In this document: positions 49,535 through 60,015 of the stretch, piece by piece
Layout: each line of letters starts with the position of its first letter
Position numbering within the stretch: position 1 is the first letter of the stretch
Assembly: GCA_005784505.1 (NCBI GenBank)
Contig: VCAZ01000025.1
Span: 6,163,682-6,227,681 of the forward strand
Direction of reading: 5' to 3'
Length of the DNA: 64,000 nt
From: Bagarius yarrelli
Lineage: Eukaryota > Chordata > Actinopteri > Siluriformes > Sisoridae
The notes under the pieces: generated by a model
Seen by the model: the letters and a program-made list of their open reading frames with translations, nothing else
Database searches by the model: none
Told to the model about the DNA's origin: nothing
Program-made: the position numbers and the translations under genes

Positions 49535-49693
49535 TTACATGTACATGCAGACATTTTTATTTACTTATTTAACCAAGCAGTTACAGGTTAAGGGCCTTGC
49601 TCAAGGGCCCATCTGTGGCAGGTTGGTGGTGCTGGGAATCGAACCCACGATCTGAAGATCAGCACTAACCACTGAGCCATCGATTCCACCACT
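49535..49693 (-). mobile_element. tRNA-derived SINE, reverse, in cnot6 intron 1
   Basis: Reverse body (ggccttgctcaagggccc), agcaggttgg-like part, B box (gggaatcgaaccca) and A box (ctaaccactgagcca). Confidence 0.8.
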
Positions 49694-50358
49694 TTTGAGG
49701 AGGTTCACGGTGCAAAGCTAATTTTGGTCACGTGACCAAAAGATTTACGAACAGGAAGTTAAATTAAATCAGCCAAGCGAGCCGTTGTGTTGGGTTGTGT
49801 TGTGTTGAATGGTTTCATGTGCCTTTGGTGGTAAAAGCTCCAGACAGCTGCTGAGAAAAACACCTCGTGTTTAGCACCAACCTATTAGCCAGCTAGTTAA
49901 ATGAGCACAATGCATACACGCTTCTGTGGGTCCAGATAAGAAACAGTTTCCTGGATATCAAGCGCCTTGAAAATATTCTGGCAAGACTAGCTTTCCGTTA
50001 ACAAGTCGAGCCATGCCAGCCGAGGAAGCAGATCCCCAGCTAATCAGCTAAACTACCCTGGTTAAAAAAAAAAAAAAAAGTTAACACAATTCGTGTCAAG
50101 CGTTTAATTTATTACGCCTCATTAGTAAAACATCACTACATTACATTAATATCTACCTGATTTATGCTTAACATAAATAAAGAGATTATAAAAGTAAACA
50201 TAAAAGCGACCTTTTTTTTTCAACATTATGCTAACCAGGAAGGTTAAATCTTTTTAGCTGGGCTTGTAAATATAAATAGCGCGCTAAGCTAAAGCTTTAA
50301 ATTGATAATTAAATTAGCTTTTTCTTCATTTAGAAGCAATTTGTGTGGGGGGGAAAAT

Positions 50359-50361
<3 letters not shown>

Positions 50362-50411
<50 letters not shown>
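50362..50411. repeat. (AT)n microsatellite
   Basis: About 25 AT copies with one break, in cnot6 intron 1. Confidence 0.95.
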
Positions 50412-50701
50412 GGTCAATTCAAGAACATGGATTTTTATTAAAGACGTCTTTGGAAACATATTAGAATCAAAAATAAATAAAACATACCGACGAAAGCGGA
50501 TAATTATAACCAGCTGCGGTGTTTAAAATTTGGTTAGCTCGCCACTTAGCCTGCTAGCTAACGCGCGACTTTGTATGTGCAAACTAAAACCACAACAAAA
50601 TAGACTAAACGCTGTTTTTTAAAAAACAAAAACCACGTCCAAAACGCGTTTACACGATTTAAAATAAAAATCGGTGTGGCTATATGAGGGGTTAAGTTTA
50701 C

Positions 50702-50800
50702 CTTTAAAGTGCATACCAGTTTACGCAGCCGACTGAGCGTTTCCTTTGTTTCTCTACTCCACTTTCAATCCGCTGTTTCTCACTGAAAGCAAACAAGAAT
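50702..50800 (-). other. cnot6: probable cnot6 noncoding exon 1 (5' UTR)
   Basis: A strong minus-strand donor (TTTAAAG|GTAAAC) at 50,702/50,701 lies just below a promoter-like region and 1.6 kb upstream of the first coding exon. The upstream limit is a guess, since the transcription start cannot be read from sequence alone. Confidence 0.5.
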
Positions 50801-50905
50801 CATGGCGACCGTGAGAGTTTGTGGCCGAGATAACAACACGCGTTCTCATTGGATGATTGTGTGAGACGGGGTGTGATTGGTTGGATCGTTCACACCACGC
50901 CCACA
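50800..50905 (-). promoter_or_regulatory. cnot6: probable cnot6 promoter (two CCAAT boxes and a GC box)
   Basis: On the minus strand there are CCAAT at 50,880-50,876 and 50,852-50,848. A plus-strand ccacgccc (50,895-50,902) is a KLF/Sp1-type site. There is no TATA box, as expected for a housekeeping gene. A catggcgac motif at about 50,803 resembles a start-proximal YY1 site. Confidence 0.5.
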
Positions 50906-51139
50906 TGGTGTTTACGCCAGAGACCAAGCAAGGAAATTTGGGTCAGTTTGCGGATGTCGACAAATAAGTGCGCAATATTTCAGTAAATATGTAGCTGTTA
51001 TATAATTATATCTATTAATATATAAATATATAAGTTATTTAGACAAAAAAAAAAGAAAAAAAATCTACATTTTTCAAATCATTGCTTGATTGCTTCGATT
51101 TTTTTGTACAAATTGTTATTCCTTTATCAACCCTTTATT

Positions 51140-51987
51140 AACCCTACATTTTATCAAGGGAATAAAGGATTAAGAACATTTAGGGTTGAAGGAATAAATG
51201 GTTATGAAAATAAAATGTTAAGAAAATTTTAGGATTAGGAAAATCGAGGGTTTGGGAATAAAGGGTTAAAGAAATAAAGAGACAAGGAATAAAGGTTTAA
51301 CGGAATAAGAGTTTAAGGAAATAAAGGGTTAACGGAATAAAGGGTTAAAGCGATAAGGGAACAAAGGGTTAACGGAATAAAGGGTTAAGAAAATAAAACG
51401 ATAAGGGAATAAAGGGTTAAGGGAATAAAGCAATAAAGGGAATAAAGGGTTAATGGAATAAAAGGGTAAACAGAATAAAGGGTTAAGGGAATAAATCAAT
51501 AAGGGAATAAAGGGTTAACGGAATAAGGGGTATAGGGAAATAAAGGGTTAAGGGAATAAATCAATTACGGAATAAAGGGTTAACAGAATAAAGGGTTAAT
51601 GGAATAAATCAATAAGGGAATAAAGGGTTAACGGAATAAGGGGTTAGGGAAATAAAGGGTTAAGGGAATAAAGCAATAAGGGAATAAAGGGTTAACGGAA
51701 TAAAGGGTTAACAGAATAAAGGGTTAATGGAATAAATCAATAAGGGAATAAAGGGTAAACGGAATAAGGGGTTAGGGAAATAAAGGGTCCACAGAATAAA
51801 GGGTTAAAGGGTTTAAAGCGATAAGGGAACAAAGGGTTAACGGAATAAAGGGTTAAGAAAAAAAAAACGATAAGGGAATAAAGGGTTAAGGGAATAAAGC
51901 AATAAAGGAATAAAATGTTAACAGAATAAAGGGTTAAAGGAATAAAGCGATAAAGGAATAAAGGGTTAACGGAATGAGGGGTTAAAT
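51140..51987 (+). repeat. 16-bp minisatellite
   Basis: About 53 tandem units close to gggaataaagggttaa, with variants cggaataaagggttaa and gggaataaagcaataa arranged in a higher-order pattern. Each typical unit contains AATAAA and GGGTTA. Confidence 0.95.
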
Positions 51988-52920
51988 CATGTGATCGAAA
52001 AGTTACATTCTACAAGGAAAAGAAATCAAACTAAAATACAGTCTGGTGTTAAGTTTTTTTTTATTAGATATGCTATGTGTGTACTTAATCAAGGAATTTA
52101 AAAAAAAAGCATTTTGTCATAAGATATGCAATAAAATGTAATAAATCATTTTGAAAAATTACTCTTATTGAAATATCTAAAATAATTTAAAGAGATATGA
52201 AATCATTGACTTTATTTATTCAGCTATTCTGTTTTAGCTATGCAGCTAACAAAATATAGGATCAATTGAATCCTATATTAGGATAATAAAATAATCCTAA
52301 ATAAACATAAAATAAATACATGAAATTGACTGTATTTTACATATTTATCCTATATTTATTTATATAAGATTATACTATTATAGAATTAAACTGATTCTGT
52401 GTTGAGTTTCTTAGATTTTTAAAATTCAACACACTTGTAAAGCATTTTAAACTATAGTCACGAACTGTACTAAACGTTAACACTAGAGGGCAGTCTATAC
52501 ACACACACTGCACACTCATACGCCTAAATTAAACATAGTATGAATTAATGCTTTAATTGTCCTAAATTATAATCAAAATTATATTATCAGTTATTTTTTT
52601 TTTTATTTATAACTCATGGAATATTAAGTAAGCGAATGTCGGCTAATGTATTTATAAATACATACATATACATATAAATAATTTCTCCTCTTGGAAAAAT
52701 GCATTGCCATAATACACAAATATTATTTATTTATTTATTTATTATGTCATATATCCAAAATCCAAAAATATGTGGACAAACAACCAGCACAATCATTTGT
52801 GTATGGTCGAGGCATAAATGGGGTCTTAATCTGGGGGAAATCTGTGTTAATTGTAATAACATTCTGTGGTAAAAAGTTCAATTTATTTAATCTATTTCAA
52901 TTAATAGAAGACATCTAAAA

Positions 52921-53110
52921 TATTAGATTAGATTAGATTAGATTAGATTAGATTCAACTTTATTGTCATTGTTCAAGGTACGTGTACAGAGCCAATGAAA
53001 TGCAGTTAGCATCTAACCAGAAGTGCTTAAGTGGCTTATTTACAATAAATAGCAGGGTAATAAATAAAGGTATGAGGTTGATAATTACAGAGGTGAGGGT
53101 AAATAATGTA
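52921..53110 (-). mobile_element. LINE 3' end with a (AATCT)n tail, reverse
   Basis: Starts with ATTAG pentamers, then caactttattgtcattgttc, ccaatgaaatgcagttagca, aaccagaagtgcttaagtgg and aataaatagcagggtaataa. Reverse complement of the 20,770-20,990 sequence. Confidence 0.85.
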
Positions 53111-53636
53111 CTTAAATATGACTTAAGTAGTGCAATAAGTTACTGAAAGAACGTATTTCTAAAATTATGTACAACTCTTATTGATGGCGACATGGTTTAC
53201 TATGTCGATGACACTGGAAAAGCTGCCCTGAGCTAAAGCCCTGAAATTATTCTAGTGTCATGAAAATGATATCGATGGTATGTGATTTAACCCATCTTTT
53301 ATGCGGTTATATGCTCACGTCTGCGCTACAGCCTGATTTATTTACGCTTTTGCCACATTAACTTCAGGGCAAAACATTGTGCAAGGTCAATTCTATCATC
53401 TAAAGAAAAAAAAAATCATCTTTATCTAGTCGAGCCATCAGAGTCGCTTTAGAGCAGCTATGAAATGTCTTATGAAATATTCATTATAAAATAAAAGTAG
53501 AAAATACAGTCATAAATAAGCACTGAATAAAAATAAAAAAACTTGGTTAAAAACAATCATATTTTATGATTTTTTTAATATTTCAGTGGGTTTTTTTTGT
53601 TTAATACATTCATGAGGTAATCGTGAATTCCTATTA

Positions 53637-53775
53637 TTTCCCAGCACCACCAAGCTGCCACTGCTGGGCCCCTGAGCAAGACCCCTAACCCTGAACTGTT
53701 GAGTTGGATAAATGTGATAAATGTATGTCCCTCTGGATTGAGAGCGTTTGACAAAAGCCAGAAATGTAATAAATA
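53637..53775 (+). mobile_element. tRNA-derived SINE, 5'-truncated
   Basis: Begins at the B-box end (ttcccagcaccacc), body gggcccctgagcaagacccc, then tccctctggattgagagcg. The A box is missing. Confidence 0.8.
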
Positions 53776-54389
53776 TATTTTGTAATTTTTGGCACTGAAT
53801 CAGTGTTTATAAATCTATCAGAATTCTGTTAAAGCGCATCTGCTTATTTTCTGCTTAGTCTAAGCCTTATATAGCTGTGAAACCCAACAACTCTTGATAT
53901 ACAGAAAAACAAAATGTCCAGACTTCTAATTACTAAAAAAAAAACCGAGACTCGAGACAGTTTTTACCTAAAATTTTTTTTTAAATGAACTCCCTTTTCA
54001 CTGACATCTATTGCAATTCTACAGAAGTAAATCTTCCTCTTTTCGGCTGAGCATCATATAGCTGTGAAGCTCAAGAACCCGATATCTTCTGCCTTTGGCG
54101 AGCCCGATGCTTCCGCTCATGCTACAGATGCATGCTATTAAGCCCCTCAAAGGAAGCGCTTTGAGTCGTACTTAAATAGTTCAGCAAATGGGACAGTTAT
54201 CACGAGTCGGGCCTGGTGAATGGTGTCAAAGCTCTTTCAGTCTCCAGTATATGATCCATATCCTGGGATTATTTTGTAAATTTTAGAACTCTGTAATTAT
54301 CTCTGTGGGGTTTGGGGGAAATTTGGCAAGAACATTCTGTCACTCAGTTCCTGTCACTTTCGAGCTGATGACTGACAGCCAGAGGATGA

Positions 54390-54522
54390 GAAAGAAAAGT
54401 AGAGCATGAAAGGAGGCGAATTTTTAATTAGCTCATTCATCAGTAACATTTCTGCCTTTATATTAAATTCATATCAATCTTTGTATTAACGAGTCATGAG
54501 GAAATAATGTGTAAACCTTAAA
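54390..54522 (+). repeat. copy 1 of a local direct duplication
   Basis: Shares gctcattcatcag, aacatttctgcc, ttatattaaatt, atcaatctttgtattaac and gaggaaataatgtg with 54,636-54,770. The copies are in the same orientation. Confidence 0.8.
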
Positions 54523-54531
54523 CTGGGGATA

Positions 54532-54632
54532 GATTTGTGGCAGTGCAGTGGTTAAGGTAGTGGACTGTTAATTGGAACATCAGGGTCCAAGTCCCAGCAA
54601 TGCAAAGGCGCCACTGTTCAGGCCCCTAAAGT
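54532..54632 (+). mobile_element. tRNA-derived SINE, head half
   Basis: A-box region (gcagtgcagtggttaaggta), decayed B box (gggtccaagtccca) and caggcccctaaag. It ends abruptly at the second duplication copy. Confidence 0.65.
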
Positions 54633-54635
54633 GGT

Positions 54636-54770
54636 AAAGAAAGACAGAGCATGGAAGAAGCTCATGTTGATCAGCTCATTCATCAGTGCCCAGAATGCAA
54701 CATTTCTGCTGTTATATTAAATTAATATCGATCTTTGTATTAACAAGTGGTGAGGAAATAATGTGAAAAC
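54636..54770 (+). repeat. copy 2 of a local direct duplication
   Basis: Diverged copy of 54,390-54,522, followed directly by the SINE at 54,773. Confidence 0.8.
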
Positions 54771-54772
54771 CT

Positions 54773-54940
54773 TGTTGGACTACCAACTTCAAGACCCGGG
54801 TTCGATTCCCATCATAAACAAGCCAACACCGCTGGGCCACTGAGCAACGGCCTCAACCTTTAATTGCTCAGTTGTAGGAAAGAGGTAAATGTAAGTCGCT
54901 TTGATTAAAGACGTCTGCATAATGCAGTGAATGTGAATGT
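54773..54940 (+). mobile_element. tRNA-derived SINE, A box truncated
   Basis: gttggactaccaacttcaag, B box (gggttcgattccc), body, and tail (aatgtaagtcgctttga, gacgtctgcataatgcagtg). Confidence 0.8.
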
Positions 54941-56103
54941 TTATAATACCGTTTAAACAGGTAAAGATGAATCTTTAGACGAAATGAAAAAAAACATATA
55001 TCGGAATGATATCAGTCTAATCGAATAAAGATAAACCAGTTTGATTGTTTAGGATGCTGTTGACTTTCAGTGTGAGACATTTGTTTTTTGTTGTTGAAGA
55101 AAAAAAAAAAAATCCAGATGCTTAACGAAACATACTCGGGGCAACTAACAGAGCGGAAATGAAGTTGATCTCGCGATTTTCTCTAAAGATAGAAACATTT
55201 GTGTGGAAAAAAAACACTTTTATTCTGATATTTCGCCTCTTGTAGGCTACAAATTTAGAGAAATACTTATAAAACCCTACAATGTCTCAAAACTCTGAGT
55301 GTCCACTTTAATAAGGGCATCATATTAACCGCCACTGTGGTGTGAGACATGACAAAGACACTTAGTGTCTCACATGGACTGGATTTTACAGCGTAGGACA
55401 GATTGTCTGCACAGTTTTTTTCCCCCACTGACAAAATAATATGTTTGACCTTTCTGGTCGAAATGTCACCGCAATCAATAGACACCTTTAGCAACTAAAG
55501 TAGGCGTTTTAATGGTTCCAGTGTGATGTTGGTGATTTTAGGACAGACTTTGGCTTTTTAGGTAAACATGATTTGAAGGGCTTTTTATGCAGAAAAAAAA
55601 ATGGTTAAATGTAGGATGCTAATAAAGTCTTTGGTTTGTTCCTGTGTGAAACCCAACATCAAAACTTTTTTAGCCCTTTAGAAAGCTCCGATATATATCA
55701 CATATCCAAAGAACACCTGAGCAGTGTTGTTTTTTAAGGAACCATGCTTGTTTTTTGGTTTTTTTTACTTTCTCGAGTATTCTTAGGTTTAGGATCAAGT
55801 TGACTTGTTCTTCATCCAACGTAAAGAATCCAATAGGGAGTATTTTAGGACACGTGAGTCTTTTCTAAAAAAAATAAAATGCAACAAAATGACATTGCAT
55901 TAAAAAAAATAGTTATAATCGTTTTTTTTCAACTTGTTATCTGTTATCAGTAGGTTCATCCCATAAATAATATTTATAAACTACGACGGAAACATTGTTT
56001 TCACAGGATCCCCAAAAGCAGAGTTCTTGGCTATTTCCTCATATGTACTGTAAAATAAAGCACAGCGGAATTTCTTTCTTTGCATATTCCAGCTTTGGAA
56101 GTT

Positions 56104-56150
56104 GGGGTCAGAGCTCAGGGTCAGCCATGATACATCACATCTGGAGTCTT
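56104..56150 (+). repeat. dispersed repeat with a 'gggtcagagc' core, short copy
   Basis: ggggtcagagctcagggtca then gccatgatacatc, related to 836-976 and 11,630-11,785. Confidence 0.5.
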
Positions 56151-56216
56151 AAAGTTAAAACCGGCGTTGACTGTCAACAGTAGGCGGCGCTGTGGAGTGG
56201 GTAAATACAGTGTTCA

Positions 56217-56392
56217 GGGGCTAGCACAGTGGTTAAGATTTTGGACTGCTAATTGAAAGATTTGGGTTCGATTCCCAGCACCACTAAGTTGCCACTCTTG
56301 GGCCCCTGAGCACGGCCCTTAGGCTTGATTGCTAAGATGTATAAAAGGGAAAGTCACTTTGGATAAGGACGTCTGCTAAATGTAATCATACT
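56217..56392 (+). mobile_element. tRNA-derived SINE, near full length
   Basis: A box (ctagcacagtggttaagatt), B box (gggttcgattccc), body gggcccctgagcacggccct, tail ggataaggacgtctgctaaa. Confidence 0.85.
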
Positions 56393-56397
56393 GTAGC

Positions 56398-56462
56398 TGC
56401 TTGATGGTGCTGGGGCTTGAACTCGAACCTTCTGATCAACATCCCCGAGTCTAACCATTTGA
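56398..56462 (-). mobile_element. SINE head fragment, reverse
   Basis: ttgatggtgctggggcttga and aacctt..ctaaccattt match a reversed tRNA-like head. It abuts the forward SINE, giving a tail-to-tail arrangement. Confidence 0.55.
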
Positions 56463-56742
56463 ATACACATGCCATCTAAACGGAATCTGTGGCAAAAAAA
56501 TGATGATTTACTTGATCTAATAGTGTAATCAGAATCATGTAGAATAACAAATCGCTGGGGATCCTGTGTGTATAATAACTACAACATGGTATTTAGTGTT
56601 CCAAATCAATAACTGGATGCAACACATGAAGAAAATCCTACAGTATCTCAGAAACCTTGTGCTGTTAATCTATTATAACACTTATATACATATATTATTA
56701 TGTTTCTATAATATAGCATATGTATAGTTGGGGAAGTGATTA

Positions 56743-56922
56743 GGAAGTGATGGCTCATGGTTAAGGTGTTGGCTTACCAACCTAAAGATTGTGGGTTTGA
56801 TTCCCAGCTCCACCAAGCCACCACTGTTGGGCCCCTGAGCAAGGCCCTCAACCCCAATTGCTTAGCTGTATAAATGAGGTAAATGTATATCGCTCTGGAT
56901 AACTACGTCTGGTAAATATATG
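56743..56922 (+). mobile_element. tRNA-derived SINE, near full length
   Basis: A box (tggctcatggttaaggtg), B box (gggtttgattccc), body gggcccctgagcaaggccct, tail cgctctggataactacgtct. Confidence 0.88.
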
Positions 56923-57006
56923 CTTTATTATAGTACTTGTAACGGGTATTATATACAGTACGACTTTGCCATTTTATCACAAGACAAGATGAACGATGAT
57001 GCAGAT

Positions 57007-57170
57007 GGGGTGAAAATGGCCCAGTGGTTAAGGTATTTGATTCCCAGTATGCCACTGTTGGGCCCCTAAACAAGGCCCTTAACCCTCAAATGCTCAGTTG
57101 TATATAAAGGAGATAAATGTAAGTGGCTCTAGATAAGGGCGTCTGCCAAATACTGTAAATTTAAATGCAA
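57007..57170 (+). mobile_element. tRNA-derived SINE with an internal deletion
   Basis: A box (tggcccagtggttaaggta) joined directly to the B-box end (tttgattccc), then the body and the complete tail (agataagggcgtctgccaaa). Confidence 0.82.
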
Positions 57171-58299
57171 TTCGTAAAGCTAATAATAACGTTAGATGAG
57201 CATCACACACGCGCTATTTTAGGATGCAGATGTCGACAATTCTCGTGGAAACGAACTTGCAAACGAACATTTCTGTTCGTACTTAGCCTTCATACACAAA
57301 GCTTTTGCTTTCTCACTCCCCCTCACACCATCTTCTTCCTCTTCTTCTTCTTGCTCTCTCCTCCAGCTGTCTAACACTTGGTTCATTTCACCTGGTTTAG
57401 AGTGGGATTTGCTTTCAAAGCAAAGAGTGTTTTCTTTAGGAATCGTGAGCGAGCACAACAACCTACAGCGGCTCTTCAGCAACTCGTACCTGCAGCAGCC
57501 ACTTCAAAACACTCCAAAACACTATTACATAAACGCAAAAAAAAAGCGGTAGTAAAATAAGCTTTTCTTTGTGTTTTATTGTTTAACGTAAACTGATTTA
57601 CATCCTAATGGAGACTGTAAGAGTAATTTACAATAAATAGAAAGAGAATAAGGAGATTTAGTTAGATCTTAGGGTTTGATTTTGGATTAAATTCTCATTG
57701 GAAATAGACCCCATTCTTTTCTATTATTTAATATAGCTGGTAGAGAAGAGAAAGAGAAGGAGAGATACAGAAAGATGTAAAAGTTCATGTTGTCAAATGG
57801 AAATTTTGATGCTGGTGAGCGGGTATTGCAGTGTGTTGCTTATTAAAATTTTTTTTTTTTTTTTTTTTTTTTGCTCATCATGCATGTTAAAAGCAGTTCT
57901 CTGTAAGATTTACTGCATCGTCCTGTTGGTTCACACCAGTCTGATTCTCTCTCAGTGACAAGGTGTTGTTTTCTACTCAAACGCTTGGTAGCTGTTTACT
58001 ATTATTATTCAAATAGAATAGATTATATCGTTTTTGACTTTTTTTTTTACAAACTGGTGGTCAGGTCAGGTTAAGTCAGGTTAGTCTCCACTAAAGGTCC
58101 AGGTACCAAATAGACAGGGCCGTCCACGGTATATATTTGACGCCATTTGGGAGTTGGTGTTTGCAGAAACCTGGTTTAAGACTAGATTTGTGTTTTATGT
58201 ACAGTAGATACATTTCTATATTGTGTATTGTTTATTTTTATTTGTTTAATTTGTTGATTTGATTTGTTGGTTGGTGCTTTTTTGTTACATCATAGTGCA

Positions 58300-58480
58300 G
58301 GGATGGGCAATCTCTATTCTGGTGGGCTGGTGTCCTGCAGAGTTTAGCTTCAACTCTAATCAAACACACCTGAACCAACTAATCAAGATCTTGCTAGGTT
58401 TACTTAAAACTTACAGGTAGGTGCGTTAAGGCAAGTTCAAGCTAAACTCTACAGGACACCACTTTTTTATATTTTTTGTT
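58300..58480. mobile_element. MITE with long inverted ends
   Basis: gtcctgcagagtttagctt (from about 58,331) and aagctaaactctacaggac (to about 58,457) are near-perfect inverted repeats. The internal part (aatcaaacacacctgaacca) matches a very common teleost MITE that I recognise but do not name. Confidence 0.7.
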
Positions 58481-59569
58481 CCTGTTTTATGAACAAATAG
58501 AATTTATCTGGTGTTGTATTAAAATTAAAAATCATAACTTTTTTCTTCTTTTTTTTGGGAATCCACTTAGACAAATATAAAATATGGTGGTGTATAATAG
58601 TGTTTTTTGATTTAAAATAATGTGGTTTAGGAATTTTATAAAGCTAGAGAAGATATGATCCTGAGGATGAGGTTGAGACCCCTGCTAGGCAGCTGTGTTC
58701 CTTAAGAAGTTCAAAAAGACCAAATTAAGGGGACGTGTCCACATACTATTGTTTATGTCTTAGGCGGCATTGTAAAATAAAGGTGACAGGTAACAATTAC
58801 ATTTTAAAAATGGATTCATGTTTGATAGTCAAGGTGGAAATATATTTTTATTACCATTTTAAAAGCAACAAAGGGTGTATTTTTGATTGTACCACCTTAG
58901 TGAGATTATTGTGTAATGTTTTGATTCTGCTTTCTACTCAGTGTGTGTGTGTATCAATTTGCCCTGATTCTAGCTGTTAGAGAGTTAAATTACCTATCTG
59001 AGAAATAGTCTGGATGATTGAAACCTTTGGAGACATTTCAGTGCTGCACTTTTCCGAAGCATTTCTTCAGACTATCCATGTATGGAGCTTGAAATATCCA
59101 TGTGACTTTGGAATTGGCGCTGCGTAAATCGTTTGGTGCGAAAGGGACCTCGAGAGCTGCTAATATAATTGTAAGACGCGGCTGCTTGGCGCGCGAGAAA
59201 ATTCAGCAATTTAAAAGGCAAAGTGGCTTTAACATCGGCGTGATGTGAAAGGAAAGTGTTTCTGAATGAATCGAGGCAACGTTCCATTACCTCCTAATGT
59301 TATCAGGCGGCGCACTGAATGGAAAGTCAGAGAAGCTTTGCCTCCAAAACGCACAGCTTATGACACGGTGATATAAACGTATTAATACGTTTATCATAGC
59401 AAATGGGATCACATGCGGCGTAGAATATGCGCTCGTGCACTCGTGTGCAGTAGCATATAACCTGCGATGTGACTGTAATTGGTGTGGATTGTTGGAGGTT
59501 TTCTTCATAAGATACCTAAAAGTGTGAAATGACAGAAAGTCGGGCATCACGTATTCGCACTCGCCATTC

Positions 59570-59574
59570 TCCCT

Positions 59575-59622
<48 letters not shown>
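59570..59622. repeat. (CT)n microsatellite upstream of adra2
   Basis: Pyrimidine run starting tccctccctccctctc, then about 18 CT copies, roughly 390 bp upstream of the receptor start. It may be part of the 5' UTR or the core promoter. Confidence 0.9.
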
Positions 59623-59627
<5 letters not shown>

Positions 59628-59976
59628 TCCCGCACACTGCACATACAAGCGCGTAACCTGAAGTGACATGATAGCTTCAATCCTCCCACATTTGTTACGA
59701 ACACGAAAAGAAAGCGCATTCCTGCCAGCTGCAGACATTTCCCCTGTAAACTGTGTGGTAAGAGTTGAAGAATTTTTTTTGTATATCCAGGATTATTACT
59801 CGCGTTTAGTTTTCCCGGGTCAGAATGTCTGGACATGGGAAAACACTGCACGCAGGCGACGACGCAGACGAGAGAAACATTTCCGTCTTCTACAATTCGG
59901 AGCAAACTGTGGAATGCCGGCACGGGGTTTAGTTGGAATAAAAAGTGAATGGAGCGCGCAAGCTTGGAGGGAAACC

Positions 59977-60015
59977 ATGGGTGATTTTCAGCAAATGCAT
60001 CAAGAATGGATATAG
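59977..60015 (+). promoter_or_regulatory. overlapping upstream ORF of the alpha-2 receptor
   Basis: An upstream ATG in excellent context (aaaccATGG) opens a 12-codon frame, MGDFQQMHQEWI, whose TAG lies 10 bases past the main start codon. The same frame is open further upstream from 59,668. If transcribed, it would compete with initiation at 60,006. A second short uORF starts at 59,949 and ends at 59,984. Confidence 0.5.

Larger units (their letters stand above)
50906..59560. other. intergenic region between the cnot6 and adra2 promoters
   Basis: Head-to-head spacer of about 9 kb. It holds the 16-bp minisatellite, a LINE 3' end (52,921-53,110), a cluster of SINEs (53,637-57,170) and a MITE (58,300-58,480). 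No coding exon was recognised. The stretches 51,990-52,920, 53,110-53,630, 54,940-56,100, 57,180-58,290 and 58,480-59,560 show nothing I can name. Confidence 0.6.

Noticed and set aside
50803..50866. Plus-strand 20-codon ORF at the cnot6 promoter as a divergent gene
   Set aside because: It is short, with no splice donor or further exon seen. The ATG is better explained as promoter sequence.
51140..51987. Interstitial telomere array
   Set aside because: The unit is 16 bp with only one GGGTTA each. It is not a TTAGGG tract.
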